DNA of 64,000 nucleotides from Streptomyces tardus (GTDB lineage: Bacteria; Actinomycetota; Actinomycetes; Streptomycetales; Streptomycetaceae). The stretch covers positions 3,522,386-3,586,385 of the forward strand of contig NZ_JAELVF020000001.1 of NCBI RefSeq assembly GCF_018101125.2. Reading direction: 5' to 3'. The notes beneath the pieces are model-generated. The model saw nothing but the letters and a program-made list of their open reading frames with translations. It did not search any database and was not told where the DNA came from. The position numbers were made by a program, and so were the translations under genes. Positions 8,501 to 17,401 of the stretch are shown piece by piece (position 1 is the first letter of the stretch; every line of letters begins with the position of its first letter).

Positions 8501-8854
8501 ATGCGTTCCATGCGACGAGCCGTGCTCATCTTGAGTGCGGTGGCCCTACCGCTCGCCGGCACGGCCACCGCAGCATCGGCACTGCCCCCGGTGCCGGACT
8601 CGACAGGCGCTGCTGCCGCATCCCCGCTGGACAGGTGTGACCGACCGGGGCCTTGGATCGTCGATGCGACGGCTGTCAAGATTCGATCCAGGGCATCTAC
8701 TAAGAGCACCAGCGTGGGAATTATCTACCGTGCTCACAAATTCAAGGTGCACAAGTCTGCTAAGGGATGGCACTATATTACAAATGGAAGCACGGGTGTA
8801 AAGGGATGGGTGTCTGGAGTCTACGTCTACCGCAACCACCCCACCTGCTTCTAG
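8501..8854 (+). CDS. Secreted SH3-domain protein
   Basis: A 117-residue protein. GGAGG lies 9 bp before ATG 8501. A signal peptide is clear (MRSMRRAVLILSAVALPLAG, probable cleavage after AASA near residue 27). The mature part holds one bacterial SH3 (SH3b) domain: VKIRSRASTKSTSVGIIYRAH, then GWHYI and GVKGWVSGVYV. Two Cys (DRC near 44 and the C-terminal TCF) may form a disulphide. Such small SH3b proteins bind peptidoglycan or act in the envelope. It could act at the mating surface, though nothing in the sequence ties it to transfer. Confidence 0.8.
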   Translation: MRSMRRAVLILSAVALPLAGTATAASALPPVPDSTGAAAASPLDRCDRPGPWIVDATAVKIRSRASTKSTSVGIIYRAHKFKVHKSAKGWHYITNGSTGVKGWVSGVYVYRNHPTCF

Positions 8855-8861
8855 GAGCACC

Positions 8862-9314
8862 TTGTTCGACGGCGTGGCGGGCTCAGGGGGCCTCGTGGAA
8901 AGCCTGGCTCGAAGAATAGAGTTCCATTTCGGAATGGAAATGGAAGAGTTGAGAAGAGCGACAAGGGGCCTCGGAGTAACTTCCGACCGCGCCAGCATCG
9001 TGCACTTGTACAGTCTCCTTGCCGAGTCGCAGACCCTGCTGAGTCGGGCAGAAGACCGCCTTCTCGCCGCGCTCCCAACGGGGGACGAGGCCGATGCCTC
9101 GACCGAGCTGGCACACCAAGTGGCCGATGCGGTCGAGACCCGCGACCGCCACGCACAGGCCCTGCGGCGTTGCTTCGCTCCTGACGTCCCCGGACAACAG
9201 AGCCCGAAGAACGCCCCCGCTCCTCGCCGAGGCTTCCCCCTCCCGAGAGGGGAGAACCCGGCTCCGGCCCGTCCCGCACCCGCCCAGGCACCAGGAGTGG
9301 GGCGGGCGCGGTAA
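8862..9314 (+). CDS. Hypothetical helical protein
   Basis: A 150-residue protein starting at TTG 8862 with AGGAG 5 bp upstream, only 7 bp after the SH3 gene, so co-transcribed. Residues 1-115 are predicted helical (VESLARRIEFHFGMEMEELRR; TELAHQVADAVETRDRHAQAL). The last 35 are Pro/Arg/Ala-rich. No known motif was seen. The strong ribosome site and GC-rich third positions support it as a real gene. Confidence 0.65.
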   Translation: MFDGVAGSGGLVESLARRIEFHFGMEMEELRRATRGLGVTSDRASIVHLYSLLAESQTLLSRAEDRLLAALPTGDEADASTELAHQVADAVETRDRHAQALRRCFAPDVPGQQSPKNAPAPRRGFPLPRGENPAPARPAPAQAPGVGRAR

Positions 9315-9360
9315 GCAGCCGGCACCTGCCCAGCTAGACGGACACCGCCTCATCCCGAAC

Positions 9361-9402
9361 GCCCAGGAGGAGCCGCCAGCCATGCTCGCGGCCCTCCTGG
9401 GC
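9361..9402. terminator. Stem-loop, terminator-like
   Basis: A perfect 10-bp inverted repeat, GCCCAGGAGG (9361-9370) and CCTCCTGGGC (9393-9402), with a 22-nt loop. It lies 47 bp after the TTG-started gene and before the HxlR-type genes. There is no T-run, as is usual in Streptomyces. Confidence 0.45.
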
Positions 9403-9548
9403 ATGCCGCACCCTCTTGATCACGTCGAGCGCGCCGTCTCCCACCGTCCCCCTCGCTCAACCCGCCGCGCCTCCCTGTTGCCCCCGCGGGCCTGCGACGA
9501 CAGCGGCGGCGCCCACCCGCTGAACCATCCCTTCTTGAGGAGTTCTCC

Positions 9549-10370
9549 TTGGCCACGACGGGTCTGCCTCCCGAACTCGACGCCGACATCGACAGGGTCA
9601 CCGAAGCCCTCGCGATGATCACGCCGCGCTGGCACGTGAAGATCATGGTCGCCCTGGGTGGGCCGCCCCTGCGCTACAGCGACCTCGCCAGCCGACTTCC
9701 CTATCTGCGCCCCGGTCAACTGCACCCGAAGCTGCAGACCTTGTGCCACGCCGGTCTAGTGCTGCGCACCGAGCACACCGCACGTCACGTCACCTACGAA
9801 ATCACCGATCGCGGCGCCACGCTTCTCGCCATCCTGCCCGAGATAGCGAGTTGGGCGGAGCGCCACCTGGAGCCTTCGACCCGCCCAATCACTGCCGTCG
9901 AGCAAGTGGAAGACGGCCTGGCCCTCCTTGCACGCCGGCACGCCACCGCCGCCCTCTGGGCCCTCAAGGCGCGCGGTGCCGCCAGCGGTACGTCCCTGGC
10001 CGCCACGGTCATGCCCGACCACCACCCCAGCGCCATCTACCCGACGCTCCGCCAACTACGGGAAGACGGCCTCGTCCACCTCGCCGCGACCCGCCACCGC
10101 TATCAACTCTCGATCGCCGGCGGCTCCCTCGGCCCCGTCTTCAGCGCGGTCTCGGCGTGGTCGGCCGGCAAGCCCGCCAACGCCGCACACCACACCCTGT
10201 GGGGGCGAGCGCGCCCCGCCGTACCGGCCTCCACGCGAGCCCCACGCCACAGCCGCCAGGCAGCGCCCACAACGCTCCCTCCGACCAGGTGGCGGCACCG
10301 AGAGCTGTTTTCCCACCCCACCGCGACTGCGCTCGCGGCCTCACTCCCGGCAGGAAACCCGCACCGATGA
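9549..10370 (+). CDS. Winged-helix regulator with two HxlR-like domains
   Basis: A 273-residue protein from TTG 9549, with AGGAG 8 bp upstream. The first domain (about 10-105) is a HxlR-type winged helix: ITPRWHVKIMVALGGPPLRYSDLASRLPYL, then LHPKLQTLCHAGLVLR and YEITDRGATLL. A second, more diverged copy follows (about 125-210: GTSLAATVMPDHHPSAIYPTLRQLREDGLVHLAATRHRYQL). The C-terminal 60 residues are Arg/Pro-rich and probably disordered. The duplication suggests it binds DNA as a pseudo-dimer. Its stop overlaps the next regulator-like gene by 4 bp. Confidence 0.75.
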   Translation: MATTGLPPELDADIDRVTEALAMITPRWHVKIMVALGGPPLRYSDLASRLPYLRPGQLHPKLQTLCHAGLVLRTEHTARHVTYEITDRGATLLAILPEIASWAERHLEPSTRPITAVEQVEDGLALLARRHATAALWALKARGAASGTSLAATVMPDHHPSAIYPTLRQLREDGLVHLAATRHRYQLSIAGGSLGPVFSAVSAWSAGKPANAAHHTLWGRARPAVPASTRAPRHSRQAAPTTLPPTRWRHRELFSHPTATALAASLPAGNPHR

Positions 10371-10795
10371 ACTCCCGCGCCCAGCTCTGTGCAACGTTGG
10401 CCTCTCCCGGCCCCGGCCTGATCCGCCTGATCACCGAGATCGACGACCACGGCCCTATACCACCCGGCGCCCTCGCCGCCACGCTTCCGGACCTCACCGA
10501 GCACCACCTGCGCCAAGCTCACTCTCAGGCCTGCGCACTCGGCCTAGCCCACCACCCGCACGGCATCGGGCTGGCCCCGACCACCGCGGGCTCCGCCCTG
10601 GCGGACCTCTACCACGCCGCTGCCCGCTGGGCCCGCCGGTGCAATCGGCCGACACCTGTTGCGAGCTTCACCGACCGCGCCCAGTACACCCTCGACTTGC
10701 TGTTGCGCGCCGAGCCGGGGCCAGATGCAGAGGTCGGTCTCCCGCGGGAGTTGCTGGACCATTTGCTGGACACCGCCGAGAGGAACTGCCACTGA
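10367..10795 (+). CDS. Winged-helix-like companion protein
   Basis: A 142-residue protein, ATG 10367 overlapping the previous stop (ATGA). Residues 1-85 look like a winged helix related to the upstream gene: LIRLITEIDDHGPIPPGALAATLPDLTEHHLRQAHSQACALGLAHH, then TTAGSALADLYHAAARWA. The C-terminal part (FTDRAQYTLDLLLRAEPGPDAEVGLPRELLDHLLDTAE) may be a dimerisation or second DNA-binding unit. The pair is probably a co-regulator. No target is evident. Confidence 0.65.
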   Translation: MNSRAQLCATLASPGPGLIRLITEIDDHGPIPPGALAATLPDLTEHHLRQAHSQACALGLAHHPHGIGLAPTTAGSALADLYHAAARWARRCNRPTPVASFTDRAQYTLDLLLRAEPGPDAEVGLPRELLDHLLDTAERNCH

Positions 10796-10807
10796 ACCTT
10801 CGTCAGT

Positions 10808-11032
10808 GTGCCCGTCCACCGCACCTGCTTGGGCTACCTGCCCGCCCCAGAACGCGAAAGGCTGCACGCCGCAGTCCGATGGGCCGCACGTAACGGCGCT
10901 CTCGTCCTACGGCGTCCCGTCGGTACCGGCCGAAGCGGCGCTTGGATTGTCAACTACGTGGCGGTAGAGAGACTTCGCAGCCTGAGCGGAATCGAGCCCA
11001 ACTGCAGCGGCGACCTCTTCGAAGGTGAGTAG
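10808..11032 (+). CDS. Possible small protein overlapping a convergent gene
   Basis: A 74-residue frame from GTG 10808, 12 bp after the preceding regulator. Third codon positions are strongly GC in the first two thirds, which supports coding. However, its last 126 bp overlap the opposite-strand gene ending at 10907. No motif or strong ribosome site was seen. The overlap is unresolved: either frame could be trimmed, or the two ends really overlap convergently. Confidence 0.35.
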   Translation: MPVHRTCLGYLPAPERERLHAAVRWAARNGALVLRRPVGTGRSGAWIVNYVAVERLRSLSGIEPNCSGDLFEGE

Positions 11033-11389
11033 TGGCTTGGCGGTGCTTGCCGTGGGGTGACGTGCCACCACGAGGAAGAATTGTCGCATCGCGACTAGTT
11101 CACTTAGGGCATCCTCCAGCAGCGCGAAGGCGGCAGCGACGTCTTCTCTGCGATCGTCCAAGACTTCCGTACTTGGCCCCATCACCTTGCTCCACCACCG
11201 GTGCTCTCGGAGCATCCTGGTCACCTGGTAACCCAGAACTGCACTCAGAAGTTCGCTGCTCGCGGTCTGCGGCTCACGCTTGCGGATTTCCGGAAGGACA
11301 GCGGCGTAGCGCTCTGTGAGCCGGGCGAGCGCTCCGGCCTGGTCCTGGTCAGTCCCGTACGACAGCGGTTGCTGGAGTTCTTCTGGCAT
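10907..11389 (-). CDS. Putative helix-turn-helix protein
   Basis: A 160-residue protein taken from ATG 11389; GTG 11404 is an alternative. Residues 110-148 read as a helix-turn-helix: PLLTFEEVAAAVGLDSAQAAKSLYRH. The front part is helical (LARLTERYAAVLPEIRKREP; QVTRMLREHRWWSKVMGP; ALLEDALSELVAMRQFFLVVA). It may be an element-encoded regulator. It stands alone, convergent with the rightward regulators. Family not identified. Confidence 0.6.
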   Translation of the reverse strand: MPEELQQPLSYGTDQDQAGALARLTERYAAVLPEIRKREPQTASSELLSAVLGYQVTRMLREHRWWSKVMGPSTEVLDDRREDVAAAFALLEDALSELVAMRQFFLVVARHPTASTAKPLLTFEEVAAAVGLDSAQAAKSLYRHVVDNPSAASAGTDGTP

Positions 11390-11544
11390 CTGCTTACTCG
11401 TCACGCACTCATTCTTGGTGACCAGCCGCCTGCGACAACACGCTGTGCAGTAGCGCAGTGGTGTGCTCGGAGGGGCGCGCAGGCGCGCTGCAGGCCTGGC
11501 GGGCGGAGTGTTTCGCGGACTGACACGACCCGGGTGCGGGACGT

Positions 11545-12108
11545 TCAGGAAACGGCGCCCTCGGTCCAGGCCCGCTTGAGGATCTCGTCCACGGTCTGGT
11601 CGACCGTCTGGTCGGAGGTGTCCAGCCAGAGGCCGACCTCCGGGGTGCTGCCGCGCAGCACCGTCTCGAGGTCCTTGGGCTGCCAGTCCGGGCCGTACCC
11701 GGTCTTGGCGCGCTTCTCCTCCCGCGCCAGCACGGCGTCGGGGCTGGGAGCGAGGACGACCACGGCCAGTGGCCGGCTCTTGATCGTCTCGGTGATCTCC
11801 TGGAGGTGCTCGCCGAGCAGGATGTCCTGGATGATCGCGGTGAAGCCCGCCTGGCAGTACGCGTCGGCGGACGCCGCTGCCAGTCGGTGCCGCAGGCGCA
11901 GCTGCTCCAGGGCTTCCGGCTCCGGGTCGGCGGTCATGTTGACCTGGCCGTTGACGATCATGCGGCGGAAGAAGTCGCCGCGCACGTGAACAGAACGGTC
12001 CAGCCGCTCGGCCAGAGCCTGTGCGACGGTCGACTTGCCCGCCGCGGAGATGCCCGACAGGACGAGGACGCCCCTGCTGCCCCCGCCACCCGGAATGTTG
12101 TCTGCCAT
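11545..12108 (-). CDS. P-loop small-molecule kinase (APS-kinase / chloramphenicol phosphotransferase-like)
   Basis: A 187-residue protein from ATG 12108. Walker A is GISAAGKST (about residues 19-27). DFFRRM (about 45) corresponds to the LID/substrate-facing region of adenylylsulfate-kinase-like enzymes, and the rest is the mixed helix/strand pattern of the nucleotide kinase fold (AVVVLAPSPDAVLAREEKRAKTG). Such proteins phosphorylate nucleotides, sugars or antibiotics. The substrate cannot be read from the sequence. Near the C-terminus a short duplication, DQTVDQTVDE, is present. Confidence 0.75.
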   Translation of the reverse strand: MADNIPGGGGSRGVLVLSGISAAGKSTVAQALAERLDRSVHVRGDFFRRMIVNGQVNMTADPEPEALEQLRLRHRLAAASADAYCQAGFTAIIQDILLGEHLQEITETIKSRPLAVVVLAPSPDAVLAREEKRAKTGYGPDWQPKDLETVLRGSTPEVGLWLDTSDQTVDQTVDEILKRAWTEGAVS

Positions 12109-12221
12109 CAGGGACTCGTCCTTTCAGCTCGTCGCGGCGGACGCACCGCTGCATCAGGCCGACGGGCAACCGCGTTGTGCATTCGACGCGTTGGAGCGCA
12201 GGGCTGCACCTTGGTAGAACC

Positions 12222-12422
12222 TCAAGTGCAGCGCACTGCGGCGTCGGCGCCGACCGTATCGCGCAGGTCGCAGAGCAGGCATCCAGTTTTCGGCGGGCGG
12301 CTGGGGGCGACTTTGGCGTTTCGTCGGTCCGCGATCTGCGGGTGAAGCATGCCACGCACGAGGTTCGCTCGGGCCAGACGCAGGAAGATGCCCCAATCGA
12401 CTGGTGACCGGCGCCAACCCAT
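12222..12422 (-). CDS. Possible small Cys-containing protein
   Basis: A 66-residue frame, ATG 12422, with GGGGAGG 13 bp upstream. The sequence begins MGWRRSPVDWGIFLRLAR and ends with a CLLCDLRD motif that could bind metal. About 70 percent of codons end in G or C. It fills most of an otherwise empty 520-bp gap (12109-12630) between the P-loop kinase and the DUF317 gene. It may be real; I see no homologue. Confidence 0.4.
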   Translation of the reverse strand: MGWRRSPVDWGIFLRLARANLVRGMLHPQIADRRNAKVAPSRPPKTGCLLCDLRDTVGADAAVRCT

Positions 12423-12630
12423 GTCAACGTACGTACCTCCCCGACAGTCGCGGCTCGCATGCGGAAGTCATTACGGCGAGAAGAACCGAATGGCCGGCGA
12501 GAAGTGACCGCGTCGCTCTTTTGGGACTCGTCGTCCACAGCGTCGACTTGCGACCTCGCCACACCTCGAAGCCCTGGAGGGACCTCTGCAACCCGAGCGA
12601 CCGCTTGGCCCCATCCCTACTTTCGGTTCC

Positions 12631-13374
12631 GTGCAGTGGGTCGGCCCCCGGCACATCTCGGGGGACGACGGCTGCCTCTACGACACTGTCGCGGACACGC
12701 TTTCCGGCCTCGGCTGGACGGCGCTGACGATGGTGCGGGGGCGCCACCAGCGCGGCGATGACCCGGGAGTACTGCGCAGTACCGTTCTCCATCTTGGCGC
12801 TGATGCCCGGCGTTGGGCGCAGTGGGTACTGGCGGACGAGCCCTTCCTCCTCGGCGGCCTGCCGATCGGCTGGCAGGTCTCGGCGCGGGCCTCGGCCGAG
12901 GGAATGGCGCACTGGGCAGCGTACTTCACTCGCGAAGTTCCGGGCGAGGCAGTATCCGCGTTCCTGCTCGCCCTGGACGCCACCGAGCAGCCCACCGCAA
13001 CGCTCGGCGGCCCCGACCTCGTCGTGTCCGCGACCACTGCCAACGGCTGGATCCCCGACGCCGATGAGCCCGCCGCAGCAGCGGACCCGATGTACGTCTC
13101 GCACTTGAGCCTGGGCGAGGTCCCGCCGCTGATCCAGGACGGTGATCCTCGATCGGCTGTACCGGAGGCTGACGGGCCCGGTCTGCAGGGGTGGCAGGCG
13201 TGGTCCGAGCCCACCGCGGGTGGGCCTTACCTGTGGGCGGCGTCCTTCAGTAGCAGCGTGCCGCACGACCTCGTCGCCGCTTTCGCCGCAGCACTCAGCT
13301 CCACGGCGCCGGTCCTGCGCCGCAGACTGCCCGAAAGCACCCGTGACCGCCTCCTTCGCGCCCCCGCCGGTTGA
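12631..13374 (+). CDS. DUF317 domain protein
   Basis: A 247-residue protein from GTG 12631. It has the two-copy layout of DUF317 proteins. The start VGPRHISGDD corresponds to the usual V-PRYLAG-GD opening. Each half ends in a W-A-F-S-vP-x2-L/A-x2-F-x2-AL segment (AHWAAYFTREVPGEAVSAF near 90; LWAASFSSSVPHDLVAAF near 205). DUF317 proteins are abundant in Streptomyces, especially in mobile regions, and have no agreed function. It stands alone between oppositely oriented genes. Confidence 0.8.
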   Translation: MQWVGPRHISGDDGCLYDTVADTLSGLGWTALTMVRGRHQRGDDPGVLRSTVLHLGADARRWAQWVLADEPFLLGGLPIGWQVSARASAEGMAHWAAYFTREVPGEAVSAFLLALDATEQPTATLGGPDLVVSATTANGWIPDADEPAAAADPMYVSHLSLGEVPPLIQDGDPRSAVPEADGPGLQGWQAWSEPTAGGPYLWAASFSSSVPHDLVAAFAAALSSTAPVLRRRLPESTRDRLLRAPAG

Positions 13375-13559
13375 AAGCGCCGCTGGGGCCGTTTCACTCC
13401 TCGGCAGCTGTCCGCTTCCAACTTCCTGGATTCAGCGCGCTGTTCGCAGGTTCTGTCTCGAGAGCTGAGGTCCGGTTGAGCGCATCACCAACCGGAGCTG
13501 CGCCGGGTGCTGGCTTTGACGCGAGGGGCCGCCGCTGGCGGTGGTAGAGCCTCTACGCC

Positions 13560-14429
13560 TCAGCTCTGCGCAGCAGCCCCCGTGCTGGGGTGGGGGCGCC
13601 CGACGCTCGCCCGAATCACCTTGTCGCTGAGTCGCATAGCCTCCGTCATCTGTGCGAGCAGGGGCTCGGGGAGGCAGCCGTCCCCCAGCGCACATGCGCG
13701 GACAAGCTGTCGGGCCGCCTCGACCTGGCGCAGCTCGGCGAGTGCGACGAACCGGGGATCAGCCAGGCACTCACGAGCGGCGTAGCCGTCGGTCGCCGTG
13801 GCAGCCCGGTGGTGGAGCTCTGCAACCATCCGGAGTGCTGCTACCTCCTGGTGTGGTTCCAGCAGGTCCAGGATCGTCAGTCCGAGGCGCGTGTCGAAGA
13901 CAGTCATGCCCTGGTCAGGTTGGTGCTCGACGTAGTCCTCGACCAGCGCGTCGAGAATGGGTAGGGCCGGGCCCAGAAGGGCCTTGTTGCACATCGCTTC
14001 AAGGCAGCCGGTGACGGAGTTCTCCCAGCGGTCTCCGGGTGCGGTCGTCGTGACGAGCGCGGCGGCGGCGGACGGGGAGTGGCTGAGAGCGGCCAGGACG
14101 GCGACCTGGCGCCCGTCCAGCATGCGATGTCCGACGCCCCGGTGCTCCTCAAGGTGGGCCAGGGCTTCCGCCCAGCGGCCGGCTGCGGTCAGGGTGCGGG
14201 TGCCATCCGCCAAGACGACCTTCCACAGCCAGGTGCGGACCTCGTGGCGGTCGGTGTCTGTGAGGGTGAGGTCGGCCGGGACGTGAACCTGCTCGAATTG
14301 AGCGCTGGTGCCAGCGGTGACGGCGTCGAAGAGGCGTAGTAGACGGTGACGCCCGTCGTCGGCGGCCCCCGCGCGGATCTGGAGGCGGGCGAGATTCACC
14401 ACGGGTTCGAGGGCTCGGATCGCGGTCAT
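13560..14429 (-). CDS. Helical repeat protein of unknown function
   Basis: A 289-residue protein. The reading frame is open upstream, but ATG 14429 overlaps the stop of the preceding gene by 4 bp and begins sensible sequence (MTAIRALEPVVNLARLQIRAG). The whole protein is a series of paired helices reminiscent of TPR or HEAT repeats (WAEALAHLEEHRGVGHRM; ALLGPALPILDALVEDYVEH; LLEPHQEVAALRMVAELHHRAAT). No catalytic motif. Coupled to the 87-residue gene upstream and close to the broken FxLD-type methyltransferase, so it may belong to the same pathway. Confidence 0.65.
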   Translation of the reverse strand: MTAIRALEPVVNLARLQIRAGAADDGRHRLLRLFDAVTAGTSAQFEQVHVPADLTLTDTDRHEVRTWLWKVVLADGTRTLTAAGRWAEALAHLEEHRGVGHRMLDGRQVAVLAALSHSPSAAAALVTTTAPGDRWENSVTGCLEAMCNKALLGPALPILDALVEDYVEHQPDQGMTVFDTRLGLTILDLLEPHQEVAALRMVAELHHRAATATDGYAARECLADPRFVALAELRQVEAARQLVRACALGDGCLPEPLLAQMTEAMRLSDKVIRASVGRPHPSTGAAAQS

Positions 14430-14689
14430 GCCGGGCAGGGGGGGGTGGCGTTCAGGTAGGTGGTGGCGTGCTGATGGCACATCTTGCGCGCTAGGTCGGG
14501 CAGCGCAAGGTCGGAGGCGATGAGAGCGGCCTGGTTGTAGACGGCGGAGGCCAGGCCCTGATCCTCCTTTGCGGCGGCAGCCTCGGCGAGTTCGACCAAG
14601 CCGTGCACACGCCGAGACAGCGGTAGGCAGGCGGGTCGGAATCGGTAGATGAGAGGGAAGCGCTGTGCTATGGGTCCGTTCGGGTCCAT
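14426..14689 (-). CDS. Small helical protein coupled to the helical repeat protein
   Basis: An 87-residue protein from ATG 14689, where sequence changes from shadow-like to coherent (MDPNGPIAQRFPLIYRFRPA). It contains two to three helices (HGLVELAEAAAAKEDQGLASAVYNQAALIASDLALPDLARKM) resembling one TPR unit. Its stop overlaps the next gene (ATGA). The two may once have been one protein or act as a complex. Function unknown. Confidence 0.6.
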   Translation of the reverse strand: MDPNGPIAQRFPLIYRFRPACLPLSRRVHGLVELAEAAAAKEDQGLASAVYNQAALIASDLALPDLARKMCHQHATTYLNATPPCPA

Positions 14690-14727
14690 TAGATCCCCCA
14701 GACGAAGACGGCAAGGAGCGAGCAGAG

Positions 14728-14763
14728 CCGCGTGGTGCCTGCCGACCGGCAGGCACCACGCGG
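14728..14763 (-). terminator. Strong stem-loop after the methyltransferase gene
   Basis: A perfect 16-bp stem (14728-14743 with 14748-14763) and a 4-nt GACC loop, beginning 9 bp past the stop at 14773 on the minus strand. It should end transcription of the FxLD-type methyltransferase gene. The symmetrical arms would work in either direction, although the gene downstream reads the same way. Confidence 0.75.
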
Positions 14764-14772
14764 CCGGATCAG

Positions 14773-16083
14773 TTACCTCCAGGAGACGCGGACGCGGTTC
14801 AGCGGGGTGTCGAGGACGAAGGCACCGGGCTGCTCGAACGGGGGTGCGTCGAGCGGCAGGATCTCGAACGTGGCTTCCCGGCCGCGGTACTCGCGATCCC
14901 AAGTGCCGACAGCTTCGGCGACCCGGGCGGCCAGCTCATCGCCTCCGGGACCATGGCCGATGACACCGAACTCCCAGAGCTTGTCGCCGTCGGAGGTCTT
15001 CTGCTCCGAGGGACGCCGAGCGAGATAGGTAATGGTGCCCTTCTCCACGGCCGCCGTGGCCGAGGGGTAGGGGTCCTCTGTGAGCACCGTGCCCCTGGCA
15101 GTCTGGGGGAAGAGCATCCGGATCAGCCCGGAGGGCATGACGCAGGAGACGAACAGCTCCATCCACTCCGGGGACTCCCCGGCGAGGACTGTCACCCCGG
15201 TCCACTTCTCGACGCGCGGCTGTTCAAGAACACCGGCGAGGGCACCGGCGTCGAGCGCCAGTCCGGCCGGGGCCTGGAGGCGCACTCTGCCGTCCGTGCT
15301 GAGCGGTACGGCACGGCGATTGTCGTCCGCGATGCCCCGGCGCAGCGGCATGAAGGTGTTCATCTTCGAGCTGACCGACTGCCACCGGCCGTCGTGCTTC
15401 TCGTAGATGATGGAGCGCGAGACGCTGCCCGTGAGTCGCTGCGGGGTGACGAGTCGGCCGCCTTCGGCGAGCTGGTCGAGTCAGGCGTGGGGGATGCCGT
15501 GCGCGCCGACCGTGGCGATAATCCGGTCGTACGGGGCGCCTTCAGCGTGGCCGAGAGCGCCGTCGCGCGTCAGGGCCTCGACGTTGGTGGCGCCGACGCC
15601 AGCGAGGTGGGCTCGGGCGCCTTCGACCAGGTCGTCATCGACATCGATGGTGGTCACGTGTCCGCTTGGGCCGACGATGTGGCCGATCAGAGCGGCGTTG
15701 TAGCCGGTGCCAGCCCCAAGTTCGAGGATGCGCTCACCTGGGCGGGCTTCGAGCTGGTCCAGCATGAGGGCAACGACGGCCGGCTGGGATGCGCAGGAAA
15801 TCGAGGTGCCCTCGGGGTCGTACTTCACGTTGACCGGGCTGTTGTCGTAGGCGTCGACCAGCGGAGTATCGGGGACGAACAGGTGCCGGGGCACGGTACG
15901 TAGGGCCACTTCGACCGGCGTGGTGCGGGCGTGGCCGGCGGCCTTGATCTGGTCGACCAGGGCGTTGCGGAGCTGTTCGGCGTTGGCCTCGGGGGTGGTG
16001 AGCGTGTCGGTGTTCACCGTGCTGACGCTAGGGACCGCGGAGCTTGCTTCTGTTGCTGACGCGGTGTTTTCACTCGAACCCAT
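14773..16083 (-). pseudogene. FxLD-system-type protein methyltransferase interrupted by an in-frame TGA
   Basis: A PCMT-like methyltransferase frame of 436 codons starting at ATG 16083. Residues 30-200 carry the isoaspartyl-methyltransferase pattern: RTVPRHLFVP, SISCASQPAVVALML, the SAM loop LELGAGTGYN, and PYDRIIATVGAHGIP. Codon 201 is TGA (15481-15483), exactly where family members have Trp in ..PxxWLDQLAEGG. The same frame continues intact for 235 codons (MNTFMPLRR, DREYRGREATFEILPLD) to 14773. The two-domain layout matches methyltransferases of FxLD RiPP systems; no FxLD precursor is visible nearby. It could be an inactivating TGG to TGA change, readthrough, or a sequencing error. Confidence 0.8.
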
Positions 16084-16170
16084 GAACGTGCTGGTAGGGA
16101 TCTAGGGGAACGCTATGGAGTGCACGGTGTTCCGTGCAGTGGGCGCTCTGCTCAGATTTCCGATGCAACC

Positions 16171-16183
16171 GAGCACAGTGCTC
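16171..16183. promoter_or_regulatory. Palindrome upstream of the methyltransferase gene
   Basis: GAGCACAGTGCTC is a 6+1+6 palindrome 88 bp upstream of the methyltransferase start, with a second 7-bp stem (TGCACGG/CCGTGCA) at about 16115-16135. It lies in the only intergenic space between that gene and array 1 and could be an operator. The regulator is unknown. Confidence 0.3.
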
Positions 16184-16274
16184 AGCCCACGATCACTGCG
16201 CTGACCGCCTTGCCCGGGCAGCTGCAGAAAATCCCGAGGTCATCACTGCGCGCGCCACATCGTGTACGCCAGTG

Positions 16275-17401
16275 CGGCTCACCTCCGCTCGCACGGAGAG
16301 CACTGGAGGCTGGTGTCGACGACGTCCGAGCCCGGCGGTTCACCTCCGCCCGCGCGGAGAGCACCGATAGTGAGCCGCGATCTCTGGATATCCGGCCGGT
16401 TCACCTCCGCTCGCGCGGAGAGCACTCCGGGAACTGCCGCCCCAACCGGGCCGTCGACGGTTCACCTCCGCTCGCGCGGAGAGCACTGCTGCTTCAGCCA
16501 CCCGAAGGTCCGGCCGTACGGTTCACCTCCGCTCGCGCGGAGAGCACGCCGAGCTGCGCAGAGCCCTCGGCATCTGGGGCGGTTCACCTCCGCTCGCGCG
16601 GAGAGCACTACACGTCGCAGAGCGCCGCGTAGGTGCGGCGCGGTTCACCTCCGCTCGCGCGGAGAGCACCGTGATGACCGGTGAAAGCCCGGTGGCGGTG
16701 GCGGTTCACCTCCGCTCGCGCGGAGAGCACTCCGGGCTCAAGATCGAGCCGCAGTTCCGCGGCGGTTCACCTCCGCTCGCGCGGAGAGCACAACCGCGAC
16801 CTGAAGCTGTCGATCCACGACCACGGTTCACCTCCGCTCGCGCGGAGAGCACGGCATCGAGGCGCCGCCCCGGTCGGTCAACGACGGTTCACCTCCGCTC
16901 GCGCGGAGAGCACTCCTGATCGCGCCGGATCATCTCGGGGTAGCTCGGTTCACCTCCGCTCGCGCGGAGAGCACCGGGCCCCGATCAGCGCGCGGATCGA
17001 ATCGGCCGGTTCACCTCCGCTCGCGCGGAGAGCACGAAAGCGTCCAGGTTGATCTGCGACCACGTCGCGGTTCACCTCCGCTCGCGCGGAGAGCACGCTC
17101 GGTGTGGTGGTGCTGGCGGCGAAGACGTCGGTTCACCTCCGCTCGCGCGGAGAGCACGGCGCGCGCATCCCCATCCGGCACCGCGAGCGCGGTTCACCTC
17201 CGCTCGCGCGGAGAGCACTCCACCCTGACGGGGTCGGGCCAGTGCTGCGGCGGTTCACCTCCGCTCGCGCGGAGAGCACCTGGGCGCCCGGCGAGGACAC
17301 CCCCAGCACGGCGGTTCACCTCCGCTCGCGCGGAGAGCACATCTGCGTCGCCCCCATCAAGCGGACCTCGAACGGTTCACCTCCGCTCGCGCGGAGAGCA
17401 C
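16275..17401 (-). CRISPR. CRISPR array 1, type I-E, 19 repeats
   Basis: Nineteen 29-nt repeats at an exact 61-bp period (18 spacers of 32 nt). Read on the minus strand the repeat starts GTGCTCTCCGCGCG and ends GGAGGTGAACCG, with the hairpin CTCCGC-GCGA-GCGGAG. Decay is at the left end: the first repeat differs at two positions and the second at one. So the trailer is on the left, the leader on the right, and transcription runs leftward, away from the cas genes. The repeat differs from arrays 2 and 3 at one base (CTCCGC instead of CTCTGC), so the same Cas6e probably processes all arrays. Confidence 0.97.

Noticed and set aside
15481..15483. TGA as a selenocysteine codon in the methyltransferase
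   Set aside because: The family has Trp at this place, one base away (TGG), and no selenocysteine signal or pathway was seen.
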